NCBI RefSeq assembly: GCF_000499205.1
Contig: NZ_AWUK01000052.1
Location: 1 to 52,346, forward strand
Source of the DNA: Paenibacillus sp. MAEPY2
GTDB taxonomy: Bacteria > Bacillota > Bacilli > Paenibacillales > Paenibacillaceae
Direction of reading: 5' to 3'
Length of the DNA stretch: 52,346 nt
Below are positions 41,820 through 51,103 of the stretch, one piece after another. The position numbers and the translations under genes were made by a program. A model generated the notes under the pieces. It searched no databases. It was not told the origin of the DNA and worked only from the letters and a program-made list of their open reading frames with translations. Each line of letters opens with the position of its first letter. Position 1 is the first letter of the stretch.

Positions 41820-44159
41820 TCACAGGTGTATTCCTGCCTGTTCCACAAGCGCATGTTGCAGCACTTGATCCATATGGGCTACAGGAACAAATTCCACATC
41901 TTCCTTGATGCTATCCGGAATATCCCGCAGGTCCCGTTCGTTATCCTTGGGCAATAATATTTTTTTGTAACCGGCGCGGTGGGCCGCCAGTGATTTTTCC
42001 TTAAGTCCGCCAATCGGCAACACACGGCCACGCAGCGTTATTTCACCAGTCATGGCAACGTCTTTGGAGACATGCTTGTTCGTCAAAGCAGAGATCAACG
42101 CAGTCGCCATTGTAATCCCGGCAGACGGTCCATCCTTCGGAATGGCTCCTTCCGGAACGTGGATATGGATATCGTTCTTCTCGTGGAAGTCAGACGGGAT
42201 GCCGAGCTGTGCAGCTTTGGACCGGGTATAGCTGAATGCCGCCTGAGCCGATTCCTTCATGACATCACCCAGTTTCCCTGTCAGCGTCAGTTTACCTGTT
42301 CCAGGTACGACCGTAACTTCAATGACAAGCGTATCTCCACCCACTTCAGTCCAAGCGAGACCTGTCACCGTACCGATCTGATCTTCCAGTTCGGCCATGC
42401 CATAGCGGAACTTGCCAGGGCCAAGGTAGTCTTTGACTTCATCCGATGTGATATTAATTTGACCTTCTACACCGGATACAATGTTTTTAGCCGCTTTCCG
42501 GCACAAAGACGCCATCTGCTGTTCCAGATTCCGCACACCGGATTCCCGTGTATATTCACGAATGACACGCAGCAAGCTGTCATCCCCAATATTCAACTGA
42601 TCTTCTTCCAGACCGTGATCCTGCTTCTGCTTCGGCAGCAAATAGTTTTTGGCAATTTGCAGCTTCTCCAGTTCAGTATATCCTGGAATATTGAGCATCT
42701 CCATCCGATCCAGAAGCGGACGTGGGATGTTATGCACTGTGTTCGCCGTTGTAATAAACATAACGTTAGATAAGTCAAACGGCAATTCTACAAAGTGGTC
42801 ACTGAACGTGTTATTCTGTTCGGGATCAAGTACCTCAAGCAACGCTGCGGAAGGGTCTCCGCGGAAGTCCGAAGCCATTTTATCGATCTCGTCCAGCAGG
42901 AAAACCGGATTGAGTGAACCCGCCGTTTTCATCCCCTGAATGATACGACCTGGCATTGCCCCAACATAGGTACGACGATGTCCGCGAATTTCTGCTTCAT
43001 CTCGCACCCCACCCAGCGATATTCTTACAAATTCGCGTCCAAGTGATCTGGCAATGGAGCGGGCAAGCGACGTTTTGCCGACCCCTGGAGGTCCAACAAG
43101 ACAAAGGATTGGACCTTTAAGCTTTTTCACCAGCTTCTGAACAGCCAGATATTCCAGCACACGCTCTTTAGGTTTTTCCAAACCGTAGTGATCTGCGTTT
43201 AGCACATCTTCAGCCTTTTGAATATCCAGATCGTCCGCTGTCATCTGTGTCCAAGGCAGCCCCAGCAACCAATCGACATAGTTGCGGATAACCCCGCCTT
43301 CGGCAGAACTAGATGGCATCTTCTCCAGTCGATCTATTTCTTTCTCAACCTTTTCCTTCACCTTGTCCGGCAAGCTTAGGGCCTCCATCTGATCTCGGAG
43401 CTCCTCAACCTCGCCGGCACGGCCCTCTTTCTCACCCAGCTCTTTCTGAATCGCCTTCATCTGCTCACGAAGGTAGTATTCCTTCTGGGTTTTCTCCATC
43501 TGTTTCTTCACACGCTGACTGATTTTGCGTTCAAGCTCCAGTACTTCCCGCTCATTGTTCAGGATATCCAGCAGCTTCTCCAGCCGTTCACGAACGTCGA
43601 TGGTTTCCAAAATCTCCTGTTTGTCCTTGATTTTCAAGGACAGGTGACTTGTAATAACATCGGCCAATCGACCCGGCTCTTCGATATCAGACACAGCGGC
43701 AAGTGTCTCGGGTGTAACCTTTTTGGACAGATTAATATAATTTTCGAACTGGTTCAGAACTGTACGCATCAGCGCATCCGTTTCTGGATGACTGTTCTCC
43801 TCTTCAGGAAGCTCTTGCGCCAGCACTTCGTAATATTCCTCGTTATCCGTATATTCAATGATTTCAGCCCGTTCCAAGCCTTCCACAAGTACACGAATCG
43901 TCCCGTTTGGAAGCTTCAGCATCTGTCTGACCTTGGCAACCGTTCCGATTCTGAAAATATCCTCTTGTGTTGGTTCTTCAATATTTACCTCGGCTTGGGA
44001 ACATAGGAGAATCAAATGTTCTTCTACCATCGCTTTTTCTAAAGCCTTGACCGATTTCTCCCGGCCCACATCGAGATGCAGTACCATACTCGGGTAGACG
44101 AGAAGTCCTCTTAAAGGCAGTAAAGGAAAACGACGACCTTTCGCTTTGCTCGGTCCCAT
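41820..44159 (-). CDS. lonA: ATP-dependent protease LonA
   Basis: A 779-residue cytoplasmic AAA+ protease. It has the N-terminal substrate domain (FPLLPLRGLLVYPSM), a coiled-coil middle, Walker A GPPGVGKTSLA, Walker B VFLLDEIDK, and a C-terminal Ser-Lys protease domain with the serine in PKDGPSAG and lysine in GGLKEKSLAAHRAG. The ATG at 44157-44159 has GGAGGTG eight bases upstream. The frame's earlier ATG (44201) reads through that site. No CtsR-type heptad repeat was found upstream. Confidence 0.96.
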   Translation of the reverse strand: MGPSKAKGRRFPLLPLRGLLVYPSMVLHLDVGREKSVKALEKAMVEEHLILLCSQAEVNIEEPTQEDIFRIGTVAKVRQMLKLPNGTIRVLVEGLERAEIIEYTDNEEYYEVLAQELPEEENSHPETDALMRTVLNQFENYINLSKKVTPETLAAVSDIEEPGRLADVITSHLSLKIKDKQEILETIDVRERLEKLLDILNNEREVLELERKISQRVKKQMEKTQKEYYLREQMKAIQKELGEKEGRAGEVEELRDQMEALSLPDKVKEKVEKEIDRLEKMPSSSAEGGVIRNYVDWLLGLPWTQMTADDLDIQKAEDVLNADHYGLEKPKERVLEYLAVQKLVKKLKGPILCLVGPPGVGKTSLARSIARSLGREFVRISLGGVRDEAEIRGHRRTYVGAMPGRIIQGMKTAGSLNPVFLLDEIDKMASDFRGDPSAALLEVLDPEQNNTFSDHFVELPFDLSNVMFITTANTVHNIPRPLLDRMEMLNIPGYTELEKLQIAKNYLLPKQKQDHGLEEDQLNIGDDSLLRVIREYTRESGVRNLEQQMASLCRKAAKNIVSGVEGQINITSDEVKDYLGPGKFRYGMAELEDQIGTVTGLAWTEVGGDTLVIEVTVVPGTGKLTLTGKLGDVMKESAQAAFSYTRSKAAQLGIPSDFHEKNDIHIHVPEGAIPKDGPSAGITMATALISALTNKHVSKDVAMTGEITLRGRVLPIGGLKEKSLAAHRAGYKKILLPKDNERDLRDIPDSIKEDVEFVPVAHMDQVLQHALVEQAGIHL

Positions 44160-44222
44160 CGCTTTCGCACCTCCAATGGCTCTCAGGTTGTAGTCATTCA
44201 TTATTCTATCAAATGTTCACAT

Positions 44223-44258
44223 AAAAAACCAATGAAGGGAAGCGCTTAGCAGCTTCCC
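44223..44258 (-). terminator. Hairpin enclosing the lonB stop codon
   Basis: GGGAAGC/GCTTCCC (44237-44243 and 44252-44258) has the lonB TAA (44246-44248) in its loop. A run of six T begins eight bases after the stem on the minus strand, so it may be a weak terminator or attenuator before lonA. Confidence 0.45.
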
Positions 44259-46000
44259 GAATCTGTAACCTGTCCTGGACGTGGCAAATCAGCACGTAAA
44301 TATGAAGCGGATGCAGGTGGGAAAATCTCCGGTGCAGGTGTCGCTGACTCCTCCGCTAGGTTTAATTGTTTCGTTTGCTCTTCATTAGGTACCCAGTCAA
44401 ATACTTCACGGAACACGTCTTCAACAGTATCGACCGGAACAACGCGTAAACCATCCAGATTTTCAAAGATGGACTGCCAGTTCTCTGCGGGAATAATGAC
44501 CGTCTTTGCACCCGCCTGGAATGCAGCTTCCACTTTGGCAAGTACACCGCCGATTGGTTTTACCCTTCCATGGATACTGATCTCGCCAGTCATCGCTGTC
44601 TCGTGATCAATCGGACGCCCCTGGATGGCTGATGTAATGGCTGTGGCCATGGCAATCCCGGCAGACGGACCATCAATTGGCGTTCCACCTGGGAAGTTGA
44701 CGTGTAAATCATAGTCGTTAGGACGAATGCCCATGGCCTTTAATACGGTTAACACATTTTCAACCGATCCTTTAGCCATACTTTTTCGCCGGAGTGTGCG
44801 CGAACCGCCTCCAATCTCTTCTTCATCCACAACTCCCGTGATGTTAATCCGTCCCTGATCTCGAAGAGCCGGGACAGCGGATACTTCGATCTCCAAAATG
44901 GTGCCCATATTGGGTCCATATACGGCCAAGCCATTCACAAAACCAATCTGTGGCTGCAAAGGTACCTTGCGATCTGGCCGGGGCTGAATCTGGCTGCTGC
45001 CAGCAACCCATTCCACATCCGATGCCTGCAGCGTTTCACGTTTTTCGGTCAAGGCCAGCCCAGCAGCGAGCTGAATAATATTGACCGCTTCACGTCCATT
45101 GGTTGCATATCGCTTGACCACATCAACCGCTTCTGGACATGGGCTGAACCCGATTTTCTGAACAGCATCTTCCGCAATTCGCCCAATCTCTTCAGGCAGC
45201 AATGGACGGAAATAGACCTCCATGCACCGCGAGCGCAAGGCTGGAGGCAGTTCATGGGGCGAACGAGTCGTCGCTCCGACAAGGCGAAAATCGGCTGGCA
45301 GACCATTTTGAAAAATATCGTGGATATAAGCAGGAGTATGCGTGTCTTCCGAGTTATAGTACGCACTTTCCAAAAAGACCTTGCGGTCCTCCAAGACTTT
45401 CAGCAGTTTATTCATCTGTATGGAATGCAGTTCACCGATCTCATCAATAAACAGCATTCCCCCATGTGCCTTCGTAACGGCACCCGGTTTCGGTTGAGGA
45501 ATACCTGCTACGCCCATCGCTCCCGCTCCCTGATAGATCGGATCATGCACTGAACCAATCAAAGGGTCAGCAATACCCCGTTCATCGAAACGCGCCGTCG
45601 TGGCGTCAAGTTCCGTGAATTTGGCATCTGCCTTAAAGGGAGATGACGGATTCTTTTTGGCTTCCTCCAATACCACTCTTGCAGCGGCTGTTTTCCCCAC
45701 CCCTGGTGGTCCATATATAATGACATGCTGGGGATTAGCACTGCATAGCGCGGCTTTAAGGGCGCGAAGTCCGTCTTTTTGCCCTACAATGTCATTGATG
45801 GTTGCTGGACGTGTCTTCTCTGCCAGAGGCTTGGTGAGTGAAATGGAGCGCAGCTTCCGCAGCTTCTCCAGTTCCTTGCGGGATTCACGCTCCACCGCAC
45901 TGCGATTCGTTTTCTGGCCACGAAGCAAATTCCAGAAATACAAACCGATCACCACACCAAAAAATAACTGGATCATCATTATGACCATACCAAATTCCAT
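44246..46000 (-). CDS. lonB: LonB-type ATP-dependent protease
   Basis: A 584-residue Lon-family protease with an N-terminal membrane segment (about 5-24), Walker A GPPGVGKT (97-104), Walker B MLFIDEIGEL and a Ser-Lys domain (PIDGPSAGIAMATA; GGVLAKVEAAFQAG). The 45 residues after the protease domain form a Pro/Ala-rich tail. B. subtilis LonB is made in the forespore under sigma-F. The ATG follows AGGAGG by about ten bases. A hairpin encloses the stop codon. Confidence 0.93.
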   Translation of the reverse strand: MEFGMVIMMIQLFFGVVIGLYFWNLLRGQKTNRSAVERESRKELEKLRKLRSISLTKPLAEKTRPATINDIVGQKDGLRALKAALCSANPQHVIIYGPPGVGKTAAARVVLEEAKKNPSSPFKADAKFTELDATTARFDERGIADPLIGSVHDPIYQGAGAMGVAGIPQPKPGAVTKAHGGMLFIDEIGELHSIQMNKLLKVLEDRKVFLESAYYNSEDTHTPAYIHDIFQNGLPADFRLVGATTRSPHELPPALRSRCMEVYFRPLLPEEIGRIAEDAVQKIGFSPCPEAVDVVKRYATNGREAVNIIQLAAGLALTEKRETLQASDVEWVAGSSQIQPRPDRKVPLQPQIGFVNGLAVYGPNMGTILEIEVSAVPALRDQGRINITGVVDEEEIGGGSRTLRRKSMAKGSVENVLTVLKAMGIRPNDYDLHVNFPGGTPIDGPSAGIAMATAITSAIQGRPIDHETAMTGEISIHGRVKPIGGVLAKVEAAFQAGAKTVIIPAENWQSIFENLDGLRVVPVDTVEDVFREVFDWVPNEEQTKQLNLAEESATPAPEIFPPASASYLRADLPRPGQVTDSGSC

Positions 46001-46058
46001 GTCTCAACATCCTCCTGTTCTATCCCTATTCTCATATGAGATCATGCTAATACTTGGT

Positions 46059-46086
46059 AGTATAGCCTTTTCACCGAGACGTAAAC
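46059..46086 (-). promoter_or_regulatory. Possible sigma-F promoter of lonB
   Basis: GGCTATACT (46059-46067) fits the sigma-F -10 GGNNANANT exactly. GTTTA (46082-46086) resembles the -35 GYATA, with 14 bp between. A weak sigma-A reading (TTTACG, 15 bp, TATACT) overlaps it. Confidence 0.45.
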
Positions 46087-46114
46087 GGGTGATCTGGAAA
46101 TTGTATGTTGAAGA

Positions 46115-46149
46115 ACAAAAAACAGCCCGTCATTGATAACGGGCTGTTA
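46115..46149 (-). terminator. Terminator after ispG
   Basis: A perfect stem, AACAGCCCGT with ACGGGCTGTT, around an 8-nt loop is followed by T on the minus strand. Confidence 0.93.
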
Positions 46150-46168
46150 CAGAAGTGATATGAATCAA

Positions 46169-47266
46169 TCAGTGCGAGCGACCAGGAATAACTCCTGTGG
46201 TTTCATAGGCTTCCACGATGATGTCGATCTCTTTTTTCAATTCCTCAACCATGATTTCTTCCGGCACTTTACGGATCATTTTACCATGACGGAATAACAA
46301 ACCTTCCCCGCGTGCACCGGCAATACCGATATCCGCTTCCTTCGCTTCACCCGGACCGTTAACCGCACAACCCAGCACCGATACTTTAATCGGCACCTTG
46401 AGTTTGGAAATATACTCTTCCACCTCATTAGCAATGGAGAAGAGATCGATATCCAAACGTCCACAGGTTGGACAGGAAATCAGCGTAGCTGCATTGGAGA
46501 TCAGACCAAAGGTTTTGAGCAGGTCACGAGCAACCTTGATTTCTTCAACCGGATCCGCACTAAGCGATATCCGCATCGTCGAACCAATGCCCATAGATAA
46601 CAAGGCACCCATACCCGCAGAACTTTTGATTGTACCTGAGAACAATGTACCCGCCTCGGTAATCCCTAGGTGTAAAGGATACTGAATGATTTGAGCCGCT
46701 TTGGTATAAGCTTCAATCGCCATCGGTACATCCGAAGCTTTGAGAGACACGATAATATCGTGGAAATCCAATTCCTCGAGAATACCAATGTGATAAAGTG
46801 CACTTTCTACCATAGCATCAGCTGTTGGATAACCATATTTTTCAAGCAAATGATTTTCCAGAGAACCTGCGTTTACCCCGATCCGAATCGGAATACCCTT
46901 CTCTTTACAAGCTTTGACGACTTCCTCAACTTTGGAACGTTTACCGATATTACCGGGATTAATCCGTACTTTATCGATGCCGTTCTCAATCGCAAGGAGT
47001 GCCAGTTTATAATTAAAATGGATATCCGCTACGAGCGGAATATGAATCCGTTTCTTGATTTCCTTGATGGCCGCAGCAGCTTCCTCATTGTTCACCGTTA
47101 CACGCACCACTTGACAGCCTGCTTCTTCCAAACGCAAAATCTCTGCCACGGTTGCCTCAACGTCTGCCGTTTTCGTTGTACACATGCTCTGAATGATGAC
47201 CTCGTTGCTGCCACCAATCGTTAAGTTCCCCACTTTTACGGGACGTGTATCTTGTCTTAAAAACAT
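46169..47266 (-). CDS. ispG: 4-hydroxy-3-methylbut-2-enyl diphosphate synthase
   Basis: The [4Fe-4S] enzyme (GcpE) of the MEP isoprenoid pathway. The 365-residue protein has cluster cysteines C265 and C268 (SCPTCGR) and C300 (VLGCAVNGPGEA), and the VADIHFNYKLAL and RINPGNIG motifs of the TIM-barrel domain. The ATG at 47264-47266 has GGGGAGAG upstream. The longer frame (47350) lacks a ribosome binding site. Its placement between clpX and lonB differs from B. subtilis. Confidence 0.95.
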   Translation of the reverse strand: MFLRQDTRPVKVGNLTIGGSNEVIIQSMCTTKTADVEATVAEILRLEEAGCQVVRVTVNNEEAAAAIKEIKKRIHIPLVADIHFNYKLALLAIENGIDKVRINPGNIGKRSKVEEVVKACKEKGIPIRIGVNAGSLENHLLEKYGYPTADAMVESALYHIGILEELDFHDIIVSLKASDVPMAIEAYTKAAQIIQYPLHLGITEAGTLFSGTIKSSAGMGALLSMGIGSTMRISLSADPVEEIKVARDLLKTFGLISNAATLISCPTCGRLDIDLFSIANEVEEYISKLKVPIKVSVLGCAVNGPGEAKEADIGIAGARGEGLLFRHGKMIRKVPEEIMVEELKKEIDIIVEAYETTGVIPGRSH

Positions 47267-47295
47267 GAGTGATTTCTCTCCCCACAACGTCAAAG

Positions 47296-47341
47296 CTCCA
47301 CCCTGACAGAGACATGAAATCGTCTTCTGCCAGGAGTGGAG
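47296..47341. repeat. Inverted repeat upstream of ispG
   Basis: CTCCAC-CCTG-A-CAG (47296-47309) pairs imperfectly with CTG-C-CAGG-A-GTGGAG (47327-47341). No U-tract follows. It lies in the clpX-ispG gap and could be a leader structure or a weak clpX 3' end. Confidence 0.5.
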
Positions 47342-47389
47342 AACTGACAAGTCTATATTTCAGTGTTGAAACGGAATATTCACCTGTAG

Positions 47390-48643
47390 TTAGGCACTTT
47401 CTTCCTGCTTGTCGTCCTTCCTTTGACTCAGTTCAGGCACGACTCTCTTCTCAACGACCTCTTCAGTAATGACACAGTTCGTAACATCATCACGGGAAGG
47501 CACTTCGTACATAATCTCAAGCATAATGCCCTCGATAATCGCGCGCAGTCCACGTGCACCTGTGTTACGTTTAATGGCTTCCTTCGCAATCGCCAGCAAT
47601 GCTCCTGGTTCGAACACCAGATTCACATTATCCAGCTCAAGCAGTTTTTGGTATTGTTTCGTAAGCGCATTTTTCGGTTCGGAAAGAATCCGTACCAATG
47701 TGTCTTCGTCCAGTGGCTCCAAAGTGGAGATGACTGGCAAACGGCCTACAAACTCCGGAATCAGACCAAATTTCAGCAAGTCTTCCGGCAATACCATACC
47801 CAGATATTCACCTGGTTTAAGATCTTTTTGTTCCGTAACGGTGTTAAAGCCAATGACTTTTTTACCGATCCGGCGTTTGATCATTTGCTCCAGCCCATCA
47901 AAGGCACCGCCGCAAATGAACAAGATGTTGGTGGTATCAATTTGAATGAATTCCTGATGTGGATGCTTACGGCCACCTTGTGGTGGTACAGAAGCTACAG
48001 TTCCTTCCAGGATTTTCAAAAGTGCCTGTTGAACTCCTTCACCCGATACATCACGTGTAATGGATGGGTTCTCGGATTTACGTGCTACTTTATCAATTTC
48101 ATCGATATAAATAATGCCGCGCTCTGCTTTTTCCACATCATAATCAGCAGCTTGAATCAGCTTGAGCAGAATGTTCTCTACATCCTCGCCGACATAACCA
48201 GCTTCTGTCAATGAAGTCGCATCAGCAATAGCAAAAGGAACATTAAGGATTTTGGCCATCGTTTGCGCAAGCAACGTTTTACCTGAACCCGTAGGTCCTA
48301 ACAGCAAAATGTTACTTTTTTGCAATTCAACATCCTCAATCTTGCTTTGTGTGTTGATCCGTTTATAGTGATTGTAAACCGCAACAGACAAAGACTTCTT
48401 CGCCTGATCCTGTCCAATAACGTACTGGTCAAGAATATCACGGATTTCTTTTGGTTTTGGAATATCTTTGAGGTCCAGTTCTTCGTCATGACCGAGCTCT
48501 TCCTCAACGATTTCAGTGCAAAGTTCGATACATTCATCACAAATGTAAACGCCTGGTCCAGCGACCAGTTTGCGCACCTGTTCCTGAGATTTACCGCAAA
48601 AAGAGCATTTCAATTGCCCTTTCTCATCGTTAAATTTAAACAT
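47390..48643 (-). CDS. clpX: ClpX, ATPase subunit of the ClpXP protease
   Basis: A 417-residue AAA+ unfoldase. It has the N-terminal zinc-binding domain with C13, C16, C35 and C38, Walker A GPTGSGKT (116-123), Walker B IIYIDEIDK, and the IGF loop (KVIGFNT) that docks on ClpP. It follows clpP by 12 bases with AAGGGGTGG as ribosome binding site. Confidence 0.98.
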   Translation of the reverse strand: MFKFNDEKGQLKCSFCGKSQEQVRKLVAGPGVYICDECIELCTEIVEEELGHDEELDLKDIPKPKEIRDILDQYVIGQDQAKKSLSVAVYNHYKRINTQSKIEDVELQKSNILLLGPTGSGKTLLAQTMAKILNVPFAIADATSLTEAGYVGEDVENILLKLIQAADYDVEKAERGIIYIDEIDKVARKSENPSITRDVSGEGVQQALLKILEGTVASVPPQGGRKHPHQEFIQIDTTNILFICGGAFDGLEQMIKRRIGKKVIGFNTVTEQKDLKPGEYLGMVLPEDLLKFGLIPEFVGRLPVISTLEPLDEDTLVRILSEPKNALTKQYQKLLELDNVNLVFEPGALLAIAKEAIKRNTGARGLRAIIEGIMLEIMYEVPSRDDVTNCVITEEVVEKRVVPELSQRKDDKQEESA

Positions 48644-48655
48644 GAAACCACCCCT

Positions 48656-49246
48656 TTAGGAATTGATCGGTCTGCTGAGCACCTGGTCAATAATGCCGTA
48701 CGTTTTGGCTTCCTCAGCACTCATGAAAAAGTCACGGTCTGTGTCCCGCTCGATTTTCTCAAGGGGTTGACCTGTACGATCGACGTATATTTGATTCAGT
48801 TTTTGACGTGTTTTAATAATCCATTCCGCGTGAATTTTGATATCCGCAGCCTGTCCTTGAACGCCGCCAAGCGGCTGATGAATCATCACTTCACTGTTCG
48901 TCAGTGCATATCGTTTGCCAGGAGCACCGGCTGTCAGCAATAACGAGCCCATGCTTGCTGCCATACCTACGCAAATGGTTGATACATCCGGTTTGATATA
49001 TTGCATCGTATCGTATATACCCATCCCTGCGGTGACAGAACCACCAGGTGAATTAATGTACAGGCTGATATCCTTCTCAGGATCGTCGGCTGCCAAAAAC
49101 AAAAGCTGTGCTATGACAAGATTGGCTACATCGTCATCAATCGCACTGGTTAGAAAAATAATGCGATCCTTCAGCAAACGCGAATATATATCGTAAGAAC
49201 GCTCGCCTCGATTGGTTTGTTCTACAACCATTGGCACCAGACTCAT
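48656..49246 (-). CDS. clpP: ClpP, proteolytic subunit
   Basis: A 196-residue serine protease with the triad S98 (GMAASMGS), H123 (MIHQPLGG) and D172 (RDFFMSAEEA). In B. subtilis clpP is elsewhere on the chromosome. Here it lies directly upstream of clpX as in many other bacteria. It has its own promoter, without a recognisable CtsR operator. Confidence 0.98.
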   Translation of the reverse strand: MSLVPMVVEQTNRGERSYDIYSRLLKDRIIFLTSAIDDDVANLVIAQLLFLAADDPEKDISLYINSPGGSVTAGMGIYDTMQYIKPDVSTICVGMAASMGSLLLTAGAPGKRYALTNSEVMIHQPLGGVQGQAADIKIHAEWIIKTRQKLNQIYVDRTGQPLEKIERDTDRDFFMSAEEAKTYGIIDQVLSRPINS

Positions 49247-49308
49247 GAGACCAACCTCTTTTCTACATGTAATTAGACATAGGCTACCTGTAAAGCAAAC
49301 CCAAATTC

Positions 49309-49337
49309 ATTCTAACACGTTCCTGTGACAATGTCAT
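49309..49337 (-). promoter_or_regulatory. clpP promoter
   Basis: TAGAAT (49309-49314) lies 17 bp from ATGACA (49332-49337). A perfect palindrome TGACA-A-TGTCA (49326-49336) overlaps the -35. The 378-bp tig-clpP gap also holds the tig terminator. Between 49340 and 49550 nothing else was recognised. Confidence 0.65.
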
Positions 49338-49552
49338 TTTTCACAAGCGGTGTCAAGCCTAAGTGAGTTTACTTTTTAGCCTGATCATATTTAACCATGT
49401 TTTCTATGTATGTGCAAATCGGAGCAATCCTATGCCGTTTCGCCTTTTTTTTATTTGCAGGAGAACCACAGGACGTTGAATATGCATCAGCGACACCAAG
49501 AAAAAATCACATCCATATAATTACTGAATCCTCTATAAAATGGATGCCATAA

Positions 49553-49588
49553 TTTAAAAATAAGGCACGCAATGATTCACGTGCCTTA
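49553..49588 (-). terminator. Terminator after tig
   Basis: AAGGCACG (49562-49569) pairs with CGTGCCTT (49580-49587), followed by ATTTTT on the minus strand. Confidence 0.93.
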
Positions 49589-49624
49589 TCGTTTATTCAG
49601 CTGTTCATTACATAACAGCTTGTC

Positions 49625-50965
49625 TTATTTTTCGTCAGCTTCTGCAGCAACTTCTTCAGCTGGAGCTTCAACAGCTTCAACGACTTTGCTGTTCTCAACG
49701 AGAACATCAATCGTTTTACGCAGTTTCACTTCATCACGAAGGCTGTCCAGGGAACCATTACCCTCAAGAATGCCACGAATCTCTTCAGCAGGACGCTTGT
49801 AGGATTCAGCCATTTTTTCGAGTTCTTGGTTAACTTCTTCGTCAGACACTTCGATGTTCTCCGCTTTGCCAACTGCTTCAAGAACCAGGTTGTTGCGAAC
49901 ACGTTTGGAAGCATCTTCCTGCATTTGTCCTCTCAGGTCAGCTTGAGTTTGACCGGAGAAGCTCAGGAACATTTCCAGGTTCATACCTTGGTTGCGCAGA
50001 CGGTTGTCGAAATCACGCATCATGTTTTGTACTTCGCTGTCAATCATTGCAGAAGGAATGTCCACTTCAGCATTTTCAGCCACTTTTTCTACAACAGCAT
50101 TTTCTTGAGCTGCTTTGGCTTCGTCTGCTTTACGGGATTCCAATTGTGTTTTCAGATCAGCTTTGTACTCTTCAAGCGTATCGAATTCGCTAACATCTTT
50201 TGCAAACTCGTCATCCAGTTCAGGAAGTTGTTTACGTTTGATTTCATGCACTTTCACTTTGAATACCGCTTGTTTGCCAGCCAGTTCAGCTGCATGGTAG
50301 CTCTCTGGGAAAGTCACTTCAACGTCTTTAAAGTCGCCAGTGGACAGACCCAAAACCTGCTCTTCAAATCCTGGGATGAACGTATTGGAACCAAGTTCCA
50401 GGGAATAACGCTCAGCTTGTCCGCCTTCGAACGGTACACCATCAACGGAGCCGTCAAAGTCGATTACAGCAACATCGCCGTTTTGTGCAGAGCCTTCGTC
50501 GATAACAACGAGTTCTGCGTGACGTTGTTGAAGACGCTCGAGTTCTTCAGTCACTTCTACATCCGTTACTTCATGTTTGGCTACAGCAACTTCAACGCCT
50601 TTGTAGTCACCCAGTGTTACTTCAGGTTTAACCGTTACTTTCGCTTTGAACTTGAATACTTGTCCTTTAGCGAATTGTTCCACATCTACATCTGGGCGAT
50701 CAACCGGGAAGATATCCGTTTGGTCGATTGCTTCTGTGTAAGCTTCAGGAAGCAAAATGTCAATTGCTTCTTGATACAAGCTTTCCACCCCAAAACGAGC
50801 TTCGAAGATTGGACGTGGAACTTTACCTTTACGGAATCCAGGTACGTTTGCTTGTTTAACTACTTTATTAAAAGCTTTGTCGAGTGCTGCAGTTACACGA
50901 TCTGCACCCACTTCAACCTCAAGAACCCCAAGGTTCTTCTCTATCTTTTCCCAAGTTGCTTTCAT
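49625..50965 (-). CDS. tig: Trigger factor
   Basis: A 446-residue ribosome-bound chaperone and prolyl isomerase. The ribosome-binding signature VPGFRKGKVPRP (about 39-50), an FKBP-type domain (about 160-245) and the C-terminal helical arms are present. The C-terminal tail is rich in alanine and glutamate. GGAGGGG precedes the ATG. Confidence 0.97.
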   Translation of the reverse strand: MKATWEKIEKNLGVLEVEVGADRVTAALDKAFNKVVKQANVPGFRKGKVPRPIFEARFGVESLYQEAIDILLPEAYTEAIDQTDIFPVDRPDVDVEQFAKGQVFKFKAKVTVKPEVTLGDYKGVEVAVAKHEVTDVEVTEELERLQQRHAELVVIDEGSAQNGDVAVIDFDGSVDGVPFEGGQAERYSLELGSNTFIPGFEEQVLGLSTGDFKDVEVTFPESYHAAELAGKQAVFKVKVHEIKRKQLPELDDEFAKDVSEFDTLEEYKADLKTQLESRKADEAKAAQENAVVEKVAENAEVDIPSAMIDSEVQNMMRDFDNRLRNQGMNLEMFLSFSGQTQADLRGQMQEDASKRVRNNLVLEAVGKAENIEVSDEEVNQELEKMAESYKRPAEEIRGILEGNGSLDSLRDEVKLRKTIDVLVENSKVVEAVEAPAEEVAAEADEK

Positions 50966-51029
50966 TGTATACTTTCCCCTCCAAAATTCACATGTTCACG
51001 TAGACAATCACGTACAAAATAACCATTTT

Positions 51030-51058
51030 AGTATAAACAAGATTAGATTCTTTTTCAA
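51030..51058 (-). promoter_or_regulatory. tig promoter
   Basis: TATACT (51030-51035) lies 17 bp from TTGAAA (51053-51058). A CAAGGG/CCCTTG inverted repeat (51056-51071) overlaps the outer edge of the -35. Confidence 0.7.
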
Positions 51059-51103
51059 GGGGAATCCCTTGATAGGGTTTGAGGAAAACGTTTCCGGCTC
51101 CTA

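Noticed and set aside
47423..48214. Plus-strand frame of 263 codons opposite clpX
   Set aside because: Antisense to a conserved gene and no ribosome binding site.
44200..49400. CtsR operators at clpP, lonB and lonA
   Set aside because: No tandem GGTCAAA heptads were found on either strand near these promoters.
49826..51022. Plus-strand frame of 398 codons opposite tig
   Set aside because: Phe/Cys-rich antisense reading of the Lys/Glu-rich trigger factor. No start signal or recognisable domain.
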